From an uncultured Flavobacteriales bacterium (GTDB lineage: Bacteria > Bacteroidota > Bacteroidia > Flavobacteriales_F > PHOS-HE28), in NCBI GenBank assembly GCA_937872175.1, contig CALMPI010000042.1, forward strand, positions 1-64,000: 64,000 nucleotides of DNA, in the 5' to 3' direction. Position 1 is the first letter of the stretch. The number at the start of each line of letters is the position of its first letter. This document shows, one piece after another, positions 6,980 to 15,294 of the stretch. The translations under genes were made by a program, and so were the position numbers. The notes beneath the pieces are model-generated. The model was not told the origin of the DNA. It was given only the letters and a program-made list of their open reading frames with translations, and ran no database searches.

Positions 6980-8416
6980 ATGCCCACGCGCGCGCTCGCT
7001 GTCCGTCCGCCTTTCGGGTTCACCATCGGCCTCTTCCACACCAGGGACCCCGGTGCGGTGCCGGCATGGCGCGCCGAGCTCGACCGCACGGCCTGGCGCC
7101 ACCACGTGCTGGGCAGCTGGGTGGCGGCGCTGCTGAATCCGCTCTTCGCCCTGAACGACCACGCGGTGATGCCCGAGCGCTGGACGGAGTTCCTCGTGCT
7201 CCGTGTACTGGTCAGTGCCGCGATCGTGGGGCTGATCGTCGGTCGCAGGCGGTTGCCGCTCACACCGGCCTCCTTCGTGTTCGTGCCCTTTCTGCTGATC
7301 AGCCTCGAGAACGCCTACATGTGGAGCTTCATGGGGCCCGACCTGTTCCGGCTGCACGCGCTGGCCTATGCGGTGCTCTTCGTCGGCGCCTCGATGATCA
7401 TCCTGTGGCCGCTGGCCTGGGGCCTTGCCGTGGTCGGCCTCACCGTGGCGGCCAACGTCCTCTTCCTCGGTGCGCACAGCGCGCTGTCACCCGCCGAAGT
7501 GATGGCCCATGGGGGCACCCTGTTGGCCGCCGTGATGGTGATCTCCACCGTGATGGCCCATAACCGCCATCGCCTTGTGCTCCGCGAGGTGCGTCTGCGC
7601 GAGGACCTGCGCGCCCGCACCGCCGAGGCGCAGGAACAGCGTGCCGTGATCGAAGCCGCTCACCGCGACCTCACGGACAGCATCCGCTACAGCCTGAACA
7701 TCCAGCAGGCCGTGGTGCCGGATATCTCCCTGCTCGACCGGCACACCGCGGGGCATTTCCTGCTCCACCGACCCAAGGACATCGTGAGCGGTGATCTGCC
7801 CTGGTGCGCACACCTGGACGGGCGCACCATCTGGGCCGTTGCGGACCATACCGGGCACGGTGTGCCTGGTGCCCTCATGAGCATCCTGGGCAGCACCCTG
7901 CTGCATGCGGTGGTGGTGGAACAGCGCGTGGCGCGTCCGGCGGAGATCCTGGACCGCTTGCGCGACGCGATGATCCGTGCCCTGCAACGGCCGGGCGGGC
8001 AGGGGCCGATGGACGGGATGGACATCGGGCTCTGTGTGCTGGACCATCGCGCCGGAACCCTGCGCTTCGCCGGGGCCCTGCATCCGCTCTATCGGGTGCG
8101 TGGTGGCGTGCTCACCGAGTTCGCCGCGGACAGGATGCCTGTGGGCTTGCTGCCCGATGTGTCCGGGGCCTTCACGGAGCAGGAGGTCGATGTCCGTCCG
8201 GGCGATATGCTCTACCTCTGTTCGGACGGGCTCCAGGACCAGTTCGGCGGTCCCGCGGACAGGAAGTTCGGGCGCAAACGCCTCAAGGAACTGCTTTCCG
8301 ACATCGCCGGCCTGCCGATGAACGAACAGGAGCGCCGGGTGCAGGACGCGCTGGCGCTCTGGCAGCAGGAGAGGCCCAGCGTGGACGATGTGCTCGTGCT
8401 GGGCGTGCGGATCTGA
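6980..8416 (+). CDS. Membrane-anchored SpoIIE-type PP2C phosphatase
   Basis: 478 residues from the ATG at 6980. The longer frame back to 6863 runs into the korB fragment and is not credible. The N-terminal half has about six hydrophobic segments (residues ~35-195, including FLVLRVLVSAAIVGLIVG). A short coiled coil (LREVRLREDLRARTAEAQEQ) and a SpoIIE/PP2C domain follow, with AVADHTGHGVPGALMS and GALHPLYRVRGG. Such enzymes dephosphorylate anti-anti-sigma-type proteins or act in Bacteroidota signalling. The usual SGDFYW metal-site motif reads SGDLPW. The stop codon abuts that of the convergent gene (TGATCA, 8414-8419). Confidence 0.85.
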   Translation: MPTRALAVRPPFGFTIGLFHTRDPGAVPAWRAELDRTAWRHHVLGSWVAALLNPLFALNDHAVMPERWTEFLVLRVLVSAAIVGLIVGRRRLPLTPASFVFVPFLLISLENAYMWSFMGPDLFRLHALAYAVLFVGASMIILWPLAWGLAVVGLTVAANVLFLGAHSALSPAEVMAHGGTLLAAVMVISTVMAHNRHRLVLREVRLREDLRARTAEAQEQRAVIEAAHRDLTDSIRYSLNIQQAVVPDISLLDRHTAGHFLLHRPKDIVSGDLPWCAHLDGRTIWAVADHTGHGVPGALMSILGSTLLHAVVVEQRVARPAEILDRLRDAMIRALQRPGGQGPMDGMDIGLCVLDHRAGTLRFAGALHPLYRVRGGVLTEFAADRMPVGLLPDVSGAFTEQEVDVRPGDMLYLCSDGLQDQFGGPADRKFGRKRLKELLSDIAGLPMNEQERRVQDALALWQQERPSVDDVLVLGVRI

Positions 8417-9316
8417 TCAGCGGATGGCCTCCAGCTTGCGCTTCAAGGCTTCAAGTTCGCTCACGGCCTGCTCCTTGCTCACCTGATGTTCCTGCTGCTC
8501 CTTCTGCGCGTCGGGGATCTCATCCTGGCGCTTGTTCGCGGCTTTCTGGGCATCAGCCTCCTTCTTCAATTGCTTCGATAGGTCCTGCTGCACCTTCACC
8601 AACTGCCCCTGCACCTTCGTGAGCTTCTCCAGGTCCTTCGGGGCCTGGCTGGTGTTGTACCGCTCTTGGGCGCGTTGTTGTTCCTTCTGCAATCGGGCCT
8701 GCTTGTCCGCCAACTTGCTCTTCTCCTTCTTGGCCTTCTCCAGGTCGCTGGCCGCGCTGCTGGCCTTCTTCTGGGCCTTCGCCTGGTCGCTTTGTGCGCT
8801 CTCCAGCTTGCTGCCGGCCTTGTCCACGATCTTCTGCTGGGCGTCGATCTGCTGTTGCACGATCGCGCGGTTGAGCTGGATGGCCATGGCATGGGCGGCG
8901 TGACGCACATCTTCCATCGCCGTGCTGTCGTTCGCGGCATAGGTCACACGCATCCGGGTGCCTCCCGCCGCGCGGTCCTTTTCCGCAGTGGCGATCAGCA
9001 GCACGGGAACACCGGGGATCTCGGGCACCATCACGGTGGCGCGCACCGGATCCGAACCGCTGAACTTGGCGCCCTGATCGGAGAACACGGACCTCAAGGT
9101 GCTCATTGCCGTTCCAGGGTCGGCCTCATGCACCATGAAGCTGTGCGCCGGCAGGGTGCGTGACCCGTGGTCGAGGCTGTCGCTCTCCACGGAGATGGGG
9201 TTCGTCCAGTTGAGCAGATGACCGCTGGCCGACCTGTCCTGCGCGAGCAATGGGACCGTTGCGGTGGACAGAAGCGCTGCGAGCGCCAGTGCGCGGAAGG
9301 GAGCACGGTGGTTCAT
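8417..9316 (-). CDS. Exported coiled-coil protein of unknown function
   Basis: 299 residues with a signal peptide (FRALALAALLSTATVPLLAQ, cleavage near residue 26). A globular part covers about residues 30-145. The rest, from ~145 to 299, is an almost uninterrupted Lys/Gln/Glu/Ala-rich coiled coil (QAKAQKKASSAASDLEKAKK) ending in a Leu/Lys/Glu heptad stretch. It is probably periplasmic. I do not recognise a family. A TAGCTTCG box ends 4 nt before the ATG (9321-9328, minus), suggesting its own near-leaderless transcript. It is 43 bp downstream of the DUF4421 gene on the same strand and its 3' end meets the convergent SpoIIE gene with no gap. Confidence 0.7.
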   Translation of the reverse strand: MNHRAPFRALALAALLSTATVPLLAQDRSASGHLLNWTNPISVESDSLDHGSRTLPAHSFMVHEADPGTAMSTLRSVFSDQGAKFSGSDPVRATVMVPEIPGVPVLLIATAEKDRAAGGTRMRVTYAANDSTAMEDVRHAAHAMAIQLNRAIVQQQIDAQQKIVDKAGSKLESAQSDQAKAQKKASSAASDLEKAKKEKSKLADKQARLQKEQQRAQERYNTSQAPKDLEKLTKVQGQLVKVQQDLSKQLKKEADAQKAANKRQDEIPDAQKEQQEHQVSKEQAVSELEALKRKLEAIR

Positions 9317-9359
9317 ACCGCGAAGCTAGCGCCCTGGCCGGGAGCCGGCCTCACCGGGA

Positions 9360-10448
9360 TCACAACAGCCCGAGCCGGCCCATCACCTTGTCCACGAAGC
9401 CCAATCGCACCGGTACGCGATAGGCGACGAAGAGGCGCAGGTTGCCCACGTTCCATGCATAGGTGGCGTCCCGTACGGGGTTGGTGCTGGAGGTCTCGTT
9501 CGAGAAGGACAGGCCCACGCAGGTGCGGGCGCTGTTGTAGCCGAGGGCGATGCGCTGCTGGCTCCGCAGGCCGGCCGACCAGATGATGTCGCGCCGGTCC
9601 GTGTCCGCTTCCGGATACCAGCCTTCGCTGCGCACCAACCCAAGGCCACCTGCGATGGATAGGGAGAGGAACACATGGTGCCGGATGACGAAGGTGTGCG
9701 CGTACCCGATCAAGCCACCCAGCTCGGCCTGCTCCAGGCGCCGGAAGCGCAGGGAGGGTGCGAACAGGCTGTCCACTTCGGATGGTATCTCCGGCCGCTC
9801 GGACCGCATGGCCTGGAACACCCCGTAACCACCCACCAGCATGGACCCGGCACTGCGGCGCTGCCACGCGTCCTGGTTGAACGCCGCCCGGTAGCTGAAA
9901 CGACGGTTCCCGAGGATGTGCAGCACGCTGAGCCCGAGGTTCTCCTGCACCAGGTCGGGACGCACCCGGTCCTCCCGCAGGATGCGCGCGTAAAGCGTGT
10001 CGCCCTCCGTGGAACCGGGATAGCTCAACACGTCGATGTAGTAGCCCTTGTAGGATTGCGCGAACAGGTTGGCCGCGAACCGCCGACCGAACAGGTTGCC
10101 CTGGGCGTCGAGGTAGCGGGTTTCCCCCAGCTCCGCATCGTCGTTGTTCAGGAATCCGAACCCGAAGCCCAGGTTGCCCGTGAGGCCGCGGTAGCTGGCG
10201 CCGAGGCCGAGGTTGATGTTGGTGTTGGGCCGGTAGGTCACCCGGCTCTCCCGCGCCGCATCACGCAGTTCGATCGAGTTGAATTTCGTGCTCATGTACA
10301 CCCGCAGGGTCAGCAGGTGGGTGAGGTCCAGCACGTAGGTGCTGTCGAAGCCGCCGTTCGTGGGCGTCGCCCATCGCTCCGTCTGCGCGTTCAGCGTTGG
10401 AACGACCTGCAGTGCGGCGAACAGGACGACGGAGCGGACGCGGCGCAC
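9360..10448 (-). CDS. DUF4421 outer-membrane-type protein
   Basis: 362 residues with a signal peptide ending ...VVPTLNAQ (~residue 22). The sequence follows the DUF4421 pattern of Bacteroidota: FDSTYVLDLTHLLTLRVYMS near residue 35, then YRPNTNINLGLGASYRGL (~72-89), NLGFGFGFLN, and alternating amphipathic strands to a C-terminal VPVRLGFVDK. It is probably a beta-barrel in the outer membrane, and its function is unknown. It begins 6 bp after the nadE stop, so the two are likely cotranscribed although no functional link is evident. Confidence 0.8.
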   Translation of the reverse strand: MRRVRSVVLFAALQVVPTLNAQTERWATPTNGGFDSTYVLDLTHLLTLRVYMSTKFNSIELRDAARESRVTYRPNTNINLGLGASYRGLTGNLGFGFGFLNNDDAELGETRYLDAQGNLFGRRFAANLFAQSYKGYYIDVLSYPGSTEGDTLYARILREDRVRPDLVQENLGLSVLHILGNRRFSYRAAFNQDAWQRRSAGSMLVGGYGVFQAMRSERPEIPSEVDSLFAPSLRFRRLEQAELGGLIGYAHTFVIRHHVFLSLSIAGGLGLVRSEGWYPEADTDRRDIIWSAGLRSQQRIALGYNSARTCVGLSFSNETSSTNPVRDATYAWNVGNLRLFVAYRVPVRLGFVDKVMGRLGLL

Positions 10449-10454
10449 GGACCT

Positions 10455-11252
10455 TCAGGACTTCAGCCCGGCAGGCACCGAGCACACCGGGATGGGCTCC
10501 ATCTTGTGGCGGTTGGCCGCGTTGCGCCGATCGTAGATGGCCAGCACTTCGCGCTGCCTCGGGGTGAGCTCCAGGGTCAACGGGTCGGTCGATCGTTCGC
10601 GCAGGTCCATGGCCCATTCCAACTCCGGATAGCTCGCGCCGATCTGGTCCTCATCGCTCCGGTCATCGCCCCAGAGGCCGTCGGTGGGCTTCGCCTGAAG
10701 GATGCTGTCGATCACCCCCAATGACCGGGCCACCGCAACCACCTCCGTCTTGGTCAGGTCGGCGATGGGCGAGAGGTCCACCCCACCATCGCCGTACTTG
10801 GTGAAAAAGCCCACGCCGAAGTCCTCCACCTTGTTGCCGGTGCCGGCCACCAGGTGGCGCAACAGACCGGCGAAGTAGTAGAGCGTGGTCATCCGGAGGC
10901 GGGCCCTCGCGTTGGCCTGGGCCAGCTCCATCACCGCCTGGTCGGGGAAGGACGGAAGGGAGGCGATGAGCTGGTCGAAGACCGGCGTCAGGTCCACCAC
11001 CTCCATGCGCACGTTCGGGTGACGTGCGCGCAGCCAGCTGATGTGGTCCTGTGCGCGCTGCACCTGGGCATGCGCCTGGTAAATGGGCATCTCCACGCAG
11101 AGCGTGGGCAGGCCCGTCCGGGCACAGAGCGTGCTTGTGAGCGCGCTGTCCACACCGCCGCTGACGCCCACCACGAAGCCCTGCTGGCCGGTGCGCGCGC
11201 ATTGATCCTTCAACCATCCGGTGATGTGGTCCGCGATGCCGATGCTGTCCAT
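10455..11252 (-). CDS. nadE: Ammonia-dependent NAD+ synthase
   Basis: 265 residues from the ATG at 11252 (a TTG four codons upstream is less likely). It contains the ATP-pyrophosphatase P-loop GVSGGVDSALTS (~residues 24-35), GTGNKVEDFGVGFFTKYGDGGVDLSPIADLTKTEV cut across residues ~143-177, and KPTDGLWGDDRSDE near 195. The enzyme adenylates and amidates nicotinic acid adenine dinucleotide to NAD+. There is no nitrilase domain, so it uses free ammonia. nadE near gldB and gldC is an arrangement I know from Flavobacteriia, which supports the assignment of those neighbours. Confidence 0.93.
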   Translation of the reverse strand: MDSIGIADHITGWLKDQCARTGQQGFVVGVSGGVDSALTSTLCARTGLPTLCVEMPIYQAHAQVQRAQDHISWLRARHPNVRMEVVDLTPVFDQLIASLPSFPDQAVMELAQANARARLRMTTLYYFAGLLRHLVAGTGNKVEDFGVGFFTKYGDGGVDLSPIADLTKTEVVAVARSLGVIDSILQAKPTDGLWGDDRSDEDQIGASYPELEWAMDLRERSTDPLTLELTPRQREVLAIYDRRNAANRHKMEPIPVCSVPAGLKS

Positions 11253-11267
11253 GGTCGTCTGCAATGG

Positions 11268-11299
11268 GAAAGGCCCCGCGAAGGTGCGCAGGGCCTTTC
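11268..11299 (-). terminator. Terminator after the barrel-protein gene
   Basis: A 9-bp perfect stem (GAAAGGCCC / GGGCCTTTC) around a 14-nt loop lies between the stop of the gene at 11319 and the start of nadE. It probably ends the minus-strand transcript coming from 12065, making nadE the start of a new unit. Confidence 0.6.
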
Positions 11300-11318
11300 A
11301 ATGGGTCGTTGACCGGGA

Positions 11319-12065
11319 TCAGAAGTACACGCCCAGGAGCAGCTCCGCATAGTGCAGCTTTCCGTGGGCCTCCACCTCGTCGGCCACCTCGGCGTCCTTC
11401 CGGTCGAAGAGCTTGTCCTTGTCAAAGGTGTCGGTGAAGCCGTTGTTGTAGTTGATGCCGAACACCAGCGTGGTGTTGCCGGCGAACTTGTACTCGGCGC
11501 CGATCCCCACCACCAGCGAGGCCCTGAACGGCACCGTTTCCGACAGGGTGTTGGCCTTCTCCTCGCGATCGAAGATTGCATCACGATCGACCCCCGTGTC
11601 CACCGCATCGTAGGCATACACATCGCTCTTGGCCGACACACAGAACGCCGAGCCGAAGCCCAGCTGGCCGAAGTAGGTCATGTAGCCCATTTCGTTGGTC
11701 TTCAGTTTGATCAGGATCGGCAGTTCCACGTACTGGTAGCGGCGTGCGAACTCGAAGGAGGGGATGGTCCGCTCCAGGCCGCCGACCGTGGTCGTGTAGG
11801 CCTTGCTGGTCTGGTTCGCGCCGAGGAGGTTCATGAAGAGGCCCGTGCTGAGGGCGTAGTTGTCGCTGCCCAGGCGGAAGTCGCCCATCAGGCCGAAGGA
11901 GAAGCCGAGGTTCACCCCGTCGCCCTCCAGCTCCTTGGTAGTGGAATTGATCCAGCCCAGGTTGGGGGAGGCCTTGATGCCGAGCTTGAAGCCCCGGGAC
12001 TCCTGGGCCATCGACGGAAGGGCCAGCAGGCTTGCGACAGCCAGGGGAAGGAACGCCTTCTTCAT
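11319..12065 (-). CDS. Outer-membrane beta-barrel protein (PorT-like family)
   Basis: 248 residues with a signal peptide (KKAFLPLAVASLLALPSMAQ, cleavage after residue ~21) and the GFKLGIKASPNLGW start of the OMP_b-brl_2/PorT-like barrels. Amphipathic strands follow (FARRYQYVELPILIKLK at ~105-121), and it ends in an aromatic residue (LLLGVYF) as expected for BamA-dependent insertion. The family includes the T9SS factor PorT, but the resemblance is general and the usual porT neighbours are absent. It is divergent from gldB, with only 11 bp between the two starts. Confidence 0.78.
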   Translation of the reverse strand: MKKAFLPLAVASLLALPSMAQESRGFKLGIKASPNLGWINSTTKELEGDGVNLGFSFGLMGDFRLGSDNYALSTGLFMNLLGANQTSKAYTTTVGGLERTIPSFEFARRYQYVELPILIKLKTNEMGYMTYFGQLGFGSAFCVSAKSDVYAYDAVDTGVDRDAIFDREEKANTLSETVPFRASLVVGIGAEYKFAGNTTLVFGINYNNGFTDTFDKDKLFDRKDAEVADEVEAHGKLHYAELLLGVYF

Positions 12066-12076
12066 AGGTTTGCGCG

Positions 12077-13111
12077 ATGTTCGTTGGCGTCAAAGGTAAT
12101 CGGGCGGTGCGCTTCCTTTCCGGTGCGATGCTCCTGCAGCTCATCGCCTGTGGCGCTCCGACCGGCTCCGATGAAGTGGAGCCCGTTCCGGTGCAGCTGG
12201 TGCCCTATCGACTGGACCAGCTGCTCTTTCATGCACCCGCTGATTCGCTCGCGGCCGCGAGCCTTCGCGCCTACGCCGACCTGGGGGACTTCCATCGCAT
12301 CTATGTGGAGCAGGTGCTGCAGGCGGCTCCGCTCGATGATCCGCGGCTCAGCATGGCCCTCATGCACTTCACCCGCGATCCGGACTGGTCCGCCGCACAG
12401 GCCGCCGCCGACAGCCTCTTCGGTGACATGGCCTCGGAACGTGCGGCGTTCGGGTCCGCCTTCGGAAGGCTGAAAGCGCTCTTCCCCGACAGCCTGGTGC
12501 CGCGCGTGGTGATCTTCAACGCCGGATACAACTACGGCATCTTCCCCACGGACAGTGTGCTGGGCGTGGGCATCGAATGGTTCATCGGCGCCGATCATCC
12601 CGTGGTGGGCCTCCTGGCCCCGGAGGCCTTCCCCAACTATGTGAAGCGGCGGATGGTGCCCGATATGCTGGTGCCGGCCGCGATGAAGGGCTGGTTGATG
12701 GTGCATTACCTGCGGGATGCCACCGGGGAGGACCTGCTCACCCAGCTGGTGGAGGTGGGCAAGGTGATGGCGCTGCTCGATGCGGTGCTCCCCGAGGCCG
12801 ATCCCGCGCTCAAGCTGGCCTTCACCGCGGAACAGCTTGCCTGGTGCGAGGCCAACGAGTTCAACATCTGGCGCACCCTCGTCAGTGATGGGCACCTGTT
12901 CAGCAAGGATCCCCAGCGCATCGCCACCTGGCTGAACGACGGGCCTTTCACGAGCGGACTGCCCCGTGAAAGCCCCGGACACATCGGGGAGTGGATCGGC
13001 CTCCGGATGGTGCAGGCCTACCTGAACGCCCATCCGGGCACCCGGCTGCCCGACCTCTTCCCGGGACCGGACGCCCGCACCATCCTGAAGGCCTACAAGC
13101 CCCGCGACTGA
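12077..13111 (+). CDS. gldB: Gliding motility lipoprotein GldB
   Basis: 344 residues with a lipoprotein signal (lipobox LIAC, Cys at residue 25). A GTG at 12107 is an alternative start. It carries the GldB-family pattern: YGIFPTDSVLGVGIEWFIG, then MVPDMLVPAAMKGWLMVHYL and FTAEQLAWCEANEFNIWRTLV. In Flavobacterium johnsoniae GldB is a membrane lipoprotein needed for gliding and linked to the T9SS machinery. It is followed by gldC after 8 bp. The window also encodes at least three T9SS type A cargo proteins, so the system is likely functional. Whether the cells glide cannot be told. Confidence 0.9.
   Translation: MFVGVKGNRAVRFLSGAMLLQLIACGAPTGSDEVEPVPVQLVPYRLDQLLFHAPADSLAAASLRAYADLGDFHRIYVEQVLQAAPLDDPRLSMALMHFTRDPDWSAAQAAADSLFGDMASERAAFGSAFGRLKALFPDSLVPRVVIFNAGYNYGIFPTDSVLGVGIEWFIGADHPVVGLLAPEAFPNYVKRRMVPDMLVPAAMKGWLMVHYLRDATGEDLLTQLVEVGKVMALLDAVLPEADPALKLAFTAEQLAWCEANEFNIWRTLVSDGHLFSKDPQRIATWLNDGPFTSGLPRESPGHIGEWIGLRMVQAYLNAHPGTRLPDLFPGPDARTILKAYKPRD
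12091..12098 (-). promoter_or_regulatory. -7 promoter box of the barrel-protein gene
   Basis: On the minus strand TACCTTTG, a perfect TAnnTTTG match, lies 25 nt upstream of the ATG at 12065. It overlaps the first codons of gldB on the other strand, so transcription of the two divergent genes may interfere. Confidence 0.5.
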
Positions 13112-13119
13112 ACATCACC

Positions 13120-13452
13120 ATGAGGACATCGGAGATCCGGCTCGACGTGCAACTGGACGAGAACCATGTGCCCGAGCGCATCCATTGGGAGGCCGAGGAC
13201 GGCGGGGCACGCAGTGAGGCGCGCGCCGTGCTCCTGGCGCTCTGGGACGAACGCGAGCAGAACACCCTGCGCATCGACCTGTGGACGAAGACCATGAGCG
13301 TGGATGACATGAAGCGCTTCTTCCACCAGAACATCCTCACCATGGCCGACACCTTCGAGCGTGCGACCGGCGAAGGGCGCATGGCCGCACAGATGCGCGA
13401 TTTCGGCGCCTATTTCGCCGAGCACATGCTGGGTACGAAGCCGGACGAGTGA
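13120..13452 (+). CDS. gldC: Gliding motility protein GldC
   Basis: 110 residues from the ATG at 13120, 8 bp after gldB. The sequence follows the small soluble GldC family closely: SEIRLDVQLDENHVPERIHW at the start, then LALWDEREQNTLRIDLWTK and a helical C-terminus with MKRFFHQNILTMADTFERAT. There is no signal peptide, so it is probably cytoplasmic. In F. johnsoniae gldC lies directly downstream of gldB and its loss only partly impairs gliding. Adjacency to gldB makes this assignment strong. Confidence 0.92.
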   Translation: MRTSEIRLDVQLDENHVPERIHWEAEDGGARSEARAVLLALWDEREQNTLRIDLWTKTMSVDDMKRFFHQNILTMADTFERATGEGRMAAQMRDFGAYFAEHMLGTKPDE

Positions 13453-13501
13453 GCTTCGGGACCTCCAGGGGTGACGTCGGGGTCCGTTGGCCCTTCAGCC
13501 C

Positions 13502-14131
13502 TCAACCACCGGCCACCCACTGCGCGTTGATGCCATCGATGTACTCCAGTACGGCCTCACGTCCCTGACGCGTTCCGCTGGAGGTGATGAACATCAACGG
13601 CAGGTTCTGCCAGGTCTTCTTCAGCACCCGTCGGAACAGCGCGACGTTGCTCTGCACCTTGGGCTGGGCCAGCTTGTCGCTCTTGGTGAAGGCGATGACG
13701 AAGGGGATGCCGTTCTCGCCCAACCACTGGATCATGTCCAGGTCGCTGTTCTGCGGCTCGTGCCGGGCGTCCACCAGCACGAACACGCATTGCAGGTTCT
13801 CCCGCGTGAGCAGGTACCGGTCGATCATGCGCTTCCATTCCTCCCGTTCGCTGCGGCTCGTGCGGGCGAACCCGTAGCCGGGAAGGTCGGCCAGGAGCCA
13901 GGGCCGGCCCGCATCGCTCCGGGACGGTTCCACGCGGAAGTGCTCCACGTTCCTGGTCTTGCCCGGTGTGGCGCTCACGCGCGCCAGTTTGTTGATGCCC
14001 ACGAGCATGTTCACCAGCGAGCTCTTGCCCACGTTGCTGCGACCGATGAAGGCGTACTCGGGGAGGGTGGGCGCGGGCCAGTGCCGCGCCTCGCGGCCGC
14101 TGCCCAGGTGCGTCGCGTTCAGTGTGCGCAT
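13502..14131 (-). CDS. engB: Ribosome biogenesis GTP-binding protein EngB (YihA/YsxC)
   Basis: 209 residues with all core G motifs: G1 GRSNVGKSSLVN (~residues 29-40), the switch-I region ARVSATPGKTRNVEHF, G3 DLPGYGFA (~80) and G4 TKSD (~140). EngB is an essential GTPase that takes part in assembly of the large ribosomal subunit. Length and motif spacing are normal. It is on the minus strand, 46 bp downstream of the alpha/beta hydrolase gene, and could be cotranscribed with it. I see no promoter box directly upstream. Confidence 0.95.
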   Translation of the reverse strand: MRTLNATHLGSGREARHWPAPTLPEYAFIGRSNVGKSSLVNMLVGINKLARVSATPGKTRNVEHFRVEPSRSDAGRPWLLADLPGYGFARTSRSEREEWKRMIDRYLLTRENLQCVFVLVDARHEPQNSDLDMIQWLGENGIPFVIAFTKSDKLAQPKVQSNVALFRRVLKKTWQNLPLMFITSSGTRQGREAVLEYIDGINAQWVAGG

Positions 14132-14177
14132 GAGCCGGACGGGTTGCGGCGCCGATCGGAAGCCGCGGGCACGGCGC

Positions 14178-14939
14178 TCAGGCCAGCTTGCGCGTCAACC
14201 ATTCGTCGAGGATGCGGTTGAACGCGGCGGGCTGCTCCATCATCGCTGCATGGCCGCACTCATCCACCCAGTACAGCTCGCTGCCGGGGATCAGCTGATG
14301 GAACTCCTCCGCCACTTCCGGCGGGGTGATGCCGTCCTGCCTTCCCCAGATGAGGCACACCGGCATGGCGAGCTTCGGCAGGTCGCGCGCCATGTTGTGC
14401 CGGATGGCGCTCTTGGCGAGCGCGAGGATCCGGATCAGCTTGGCCTTGTCGTTCACCGTGTCGTAACACTCGTCCACCAGTTCGTCCGTCGCGTGCCGCG
14501 GGTCGTGGAAGGTGAGGGCGATCTTCTTGCGCAGGTACTCCTTGTCCTCGCGGCGCGGGAAGCTGCCGCCGAAGGCGTTCTCATACAGGCCGCTGCTGCC
14601 GGTGAGGATCAACGTGCGAACCCCTTCCGGCCGGCGGGCGCAGTGGATCAGGGCCACATGCCCGCCCAGCGAATTGCCAAGGAGGTTCACCTCCGTGTAG
14701 CCCTTATGCCGGATGAAGCGATGCAGAAAGTCCGCCAGGGCGGGTACGTTGGTGCTGAGCATCGGCATGCTGTACAAGGGCAGCATCGGCACCACCACCC
14801 GGTATCGCCCGGCGAAGTGGCGGAACACCTCCTCGAAATTGCTCAGGGCTCCGAACAGGCCATGCAGGAAGAGAAGCACGGGACCATCGCCCTCCTCCAC
14901 GTAGCGGAACTCGCCTTCCTCCTTCAACCCGTGCAGCAT
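14178..14939 (-). CDS. Alpha/beta-fold hydrolase
   Basis: 253 residues from the ATG at 14939. The longer frame to 14978 would start inside the promoter. The oxyanion region LLFLHGLFGALSNFEEV (~residues 19-35), the nucleophile elbow GNSLGGHVAL (Ser ~residue 90), an acid in LIWGRQDGITPP and a C-terminal His (DECGHAAMMEQP) make a complete catalytic triad. There is no signal peptide, so it is cytoplasmic. The overall pattern resembles meta-cleavage-product hydrolases and esterases, but the substrate is not predictable. Confidence 0.85.
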   Translation of the reverse strand: MLHGLKEEGEFRYVEEGDGPVLLFLHGLFGALSNFEEVFRHFAGRYRVVVPMLPLYSMPMLSTNVPALADFLHRFIRHKGYTEVNLLGNSLGGHVALIHCARRPEGVRTLILTGSSGLYENAFGGSFPRREDKEYLRKKIALTFHDPRHATDELVDECYDTVNDKAKLIRILALAKSAIRHNMARDLPKLAMPVCLIWGRQDGITPPEVAEEFHQLIPGSELYWVDECGHAAMMEQPAAFNRILDEWLTRKLA

Positions 14940-14975
14940 CGGTACCGCGCGGCCCTGTGGGGGACCGCTTCCGTC

Positions 14976-14983
14976 CAAATGTA
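14976..14983 (-). promoter_or_regulatory. -7 promoter box of the hydrolase gene
   Basis: On the minus strand TACATTTG, a perfect TAnnTTTG match, lies 36 nt upstream of the chosen ATG (14939). It excludes the upstream start at 14978. No TTG is seen at -33. Confidence 0.45.
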
Positions 14984-15020
14984 GTGAAGCGCTCCCGTCA
15001 GCACCCGCACCCGCAGCGGG

Positions 15021-15247
15021 CTATCCACAAGCCCATGTGAGCAAGCCGGGTGCGGGGTGCGCAGGCTTCGGTCGTTCCGATGGGAGCTTCGTGGTCGCAC
15101 CCTTCGGGAGGCTGCGATCCCCGAAGGTGTTCCCGGAGGGTGTTCATTACTCCCACTTTCTCCCACCTTTCGGATCCCTTGTTTTTCCAGTGTTGATGAG
15201 GGGTTTGGCAACAAATCCCGAGCTTCGCCGTTGACAAGTTATCGACA
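15021..15247. promoter_or_regulatory. Two DnaA-box-like sequences upstream of mraZ
   Basis: CTATCCACA (15021-15029) and TTATCGACA (15239-15247) each differ from the DnaA box TTATCCACA at one position. They lie in the noncoding stretch 14984-15260 between two divergent genes. Two single-mismatch sites in about 230 bp could be chance, and there is no dnaA or typical origin structure nearby. Confidence 0.25.
15151..15165 (-). promoter_or_regulatory. Inverted upstream pair of MraZ-type repeats
   Basis: On the minus strand this reads TGGGA-GAAAG-TGGGA: two TGGGA elements with a 5-nt spacer, the spacing known for MraZ operators. It lies about 96 bp upstream of the main triple repeat and in the opposite orientation, so MraZ oligomers bound at both sites might loop the DNA. 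That is inference. Confidence 0.5.
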
Positions 15248-15260
15248 ACAGGGTAAGAAG

Positions 15261-15285
15261 TGGGAGTGAGTGGAGCAAAGTGGGG
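15261..15285 (+). promoter_or_regulatory. MraZ operator (three TGGnn repeats)
   Basis: TGGGA (15261), TGGAG (15271) and TGGGG (15281) are each separated by exactly 5 nt. E. coli MraZ binds TGGGN direct repeats with 5-nt spacers upstream of its own operon. The array lies immediately before the promoter-like box at 15295 and would cover the -33 region, so repression of the dcw operon by its first gene product is likely. Confidence 0.78.
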
Positions 15286-15294
15286 CAAAACCTC

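Noticed and set aside
11319-12065. Naming the barrel protein porT
   Set aside because: The match is to a broad barrel family and the genes usually beside porT are not here.
15231-15259. E. coli-type -35/-10 promoter (TTGACA, 17 nt, TAAGAA) for mraZ
   Set aside because: Kept only as an alternative, because the other promoters in this window follow the Bacteroidota TAnnTTTG pattern.
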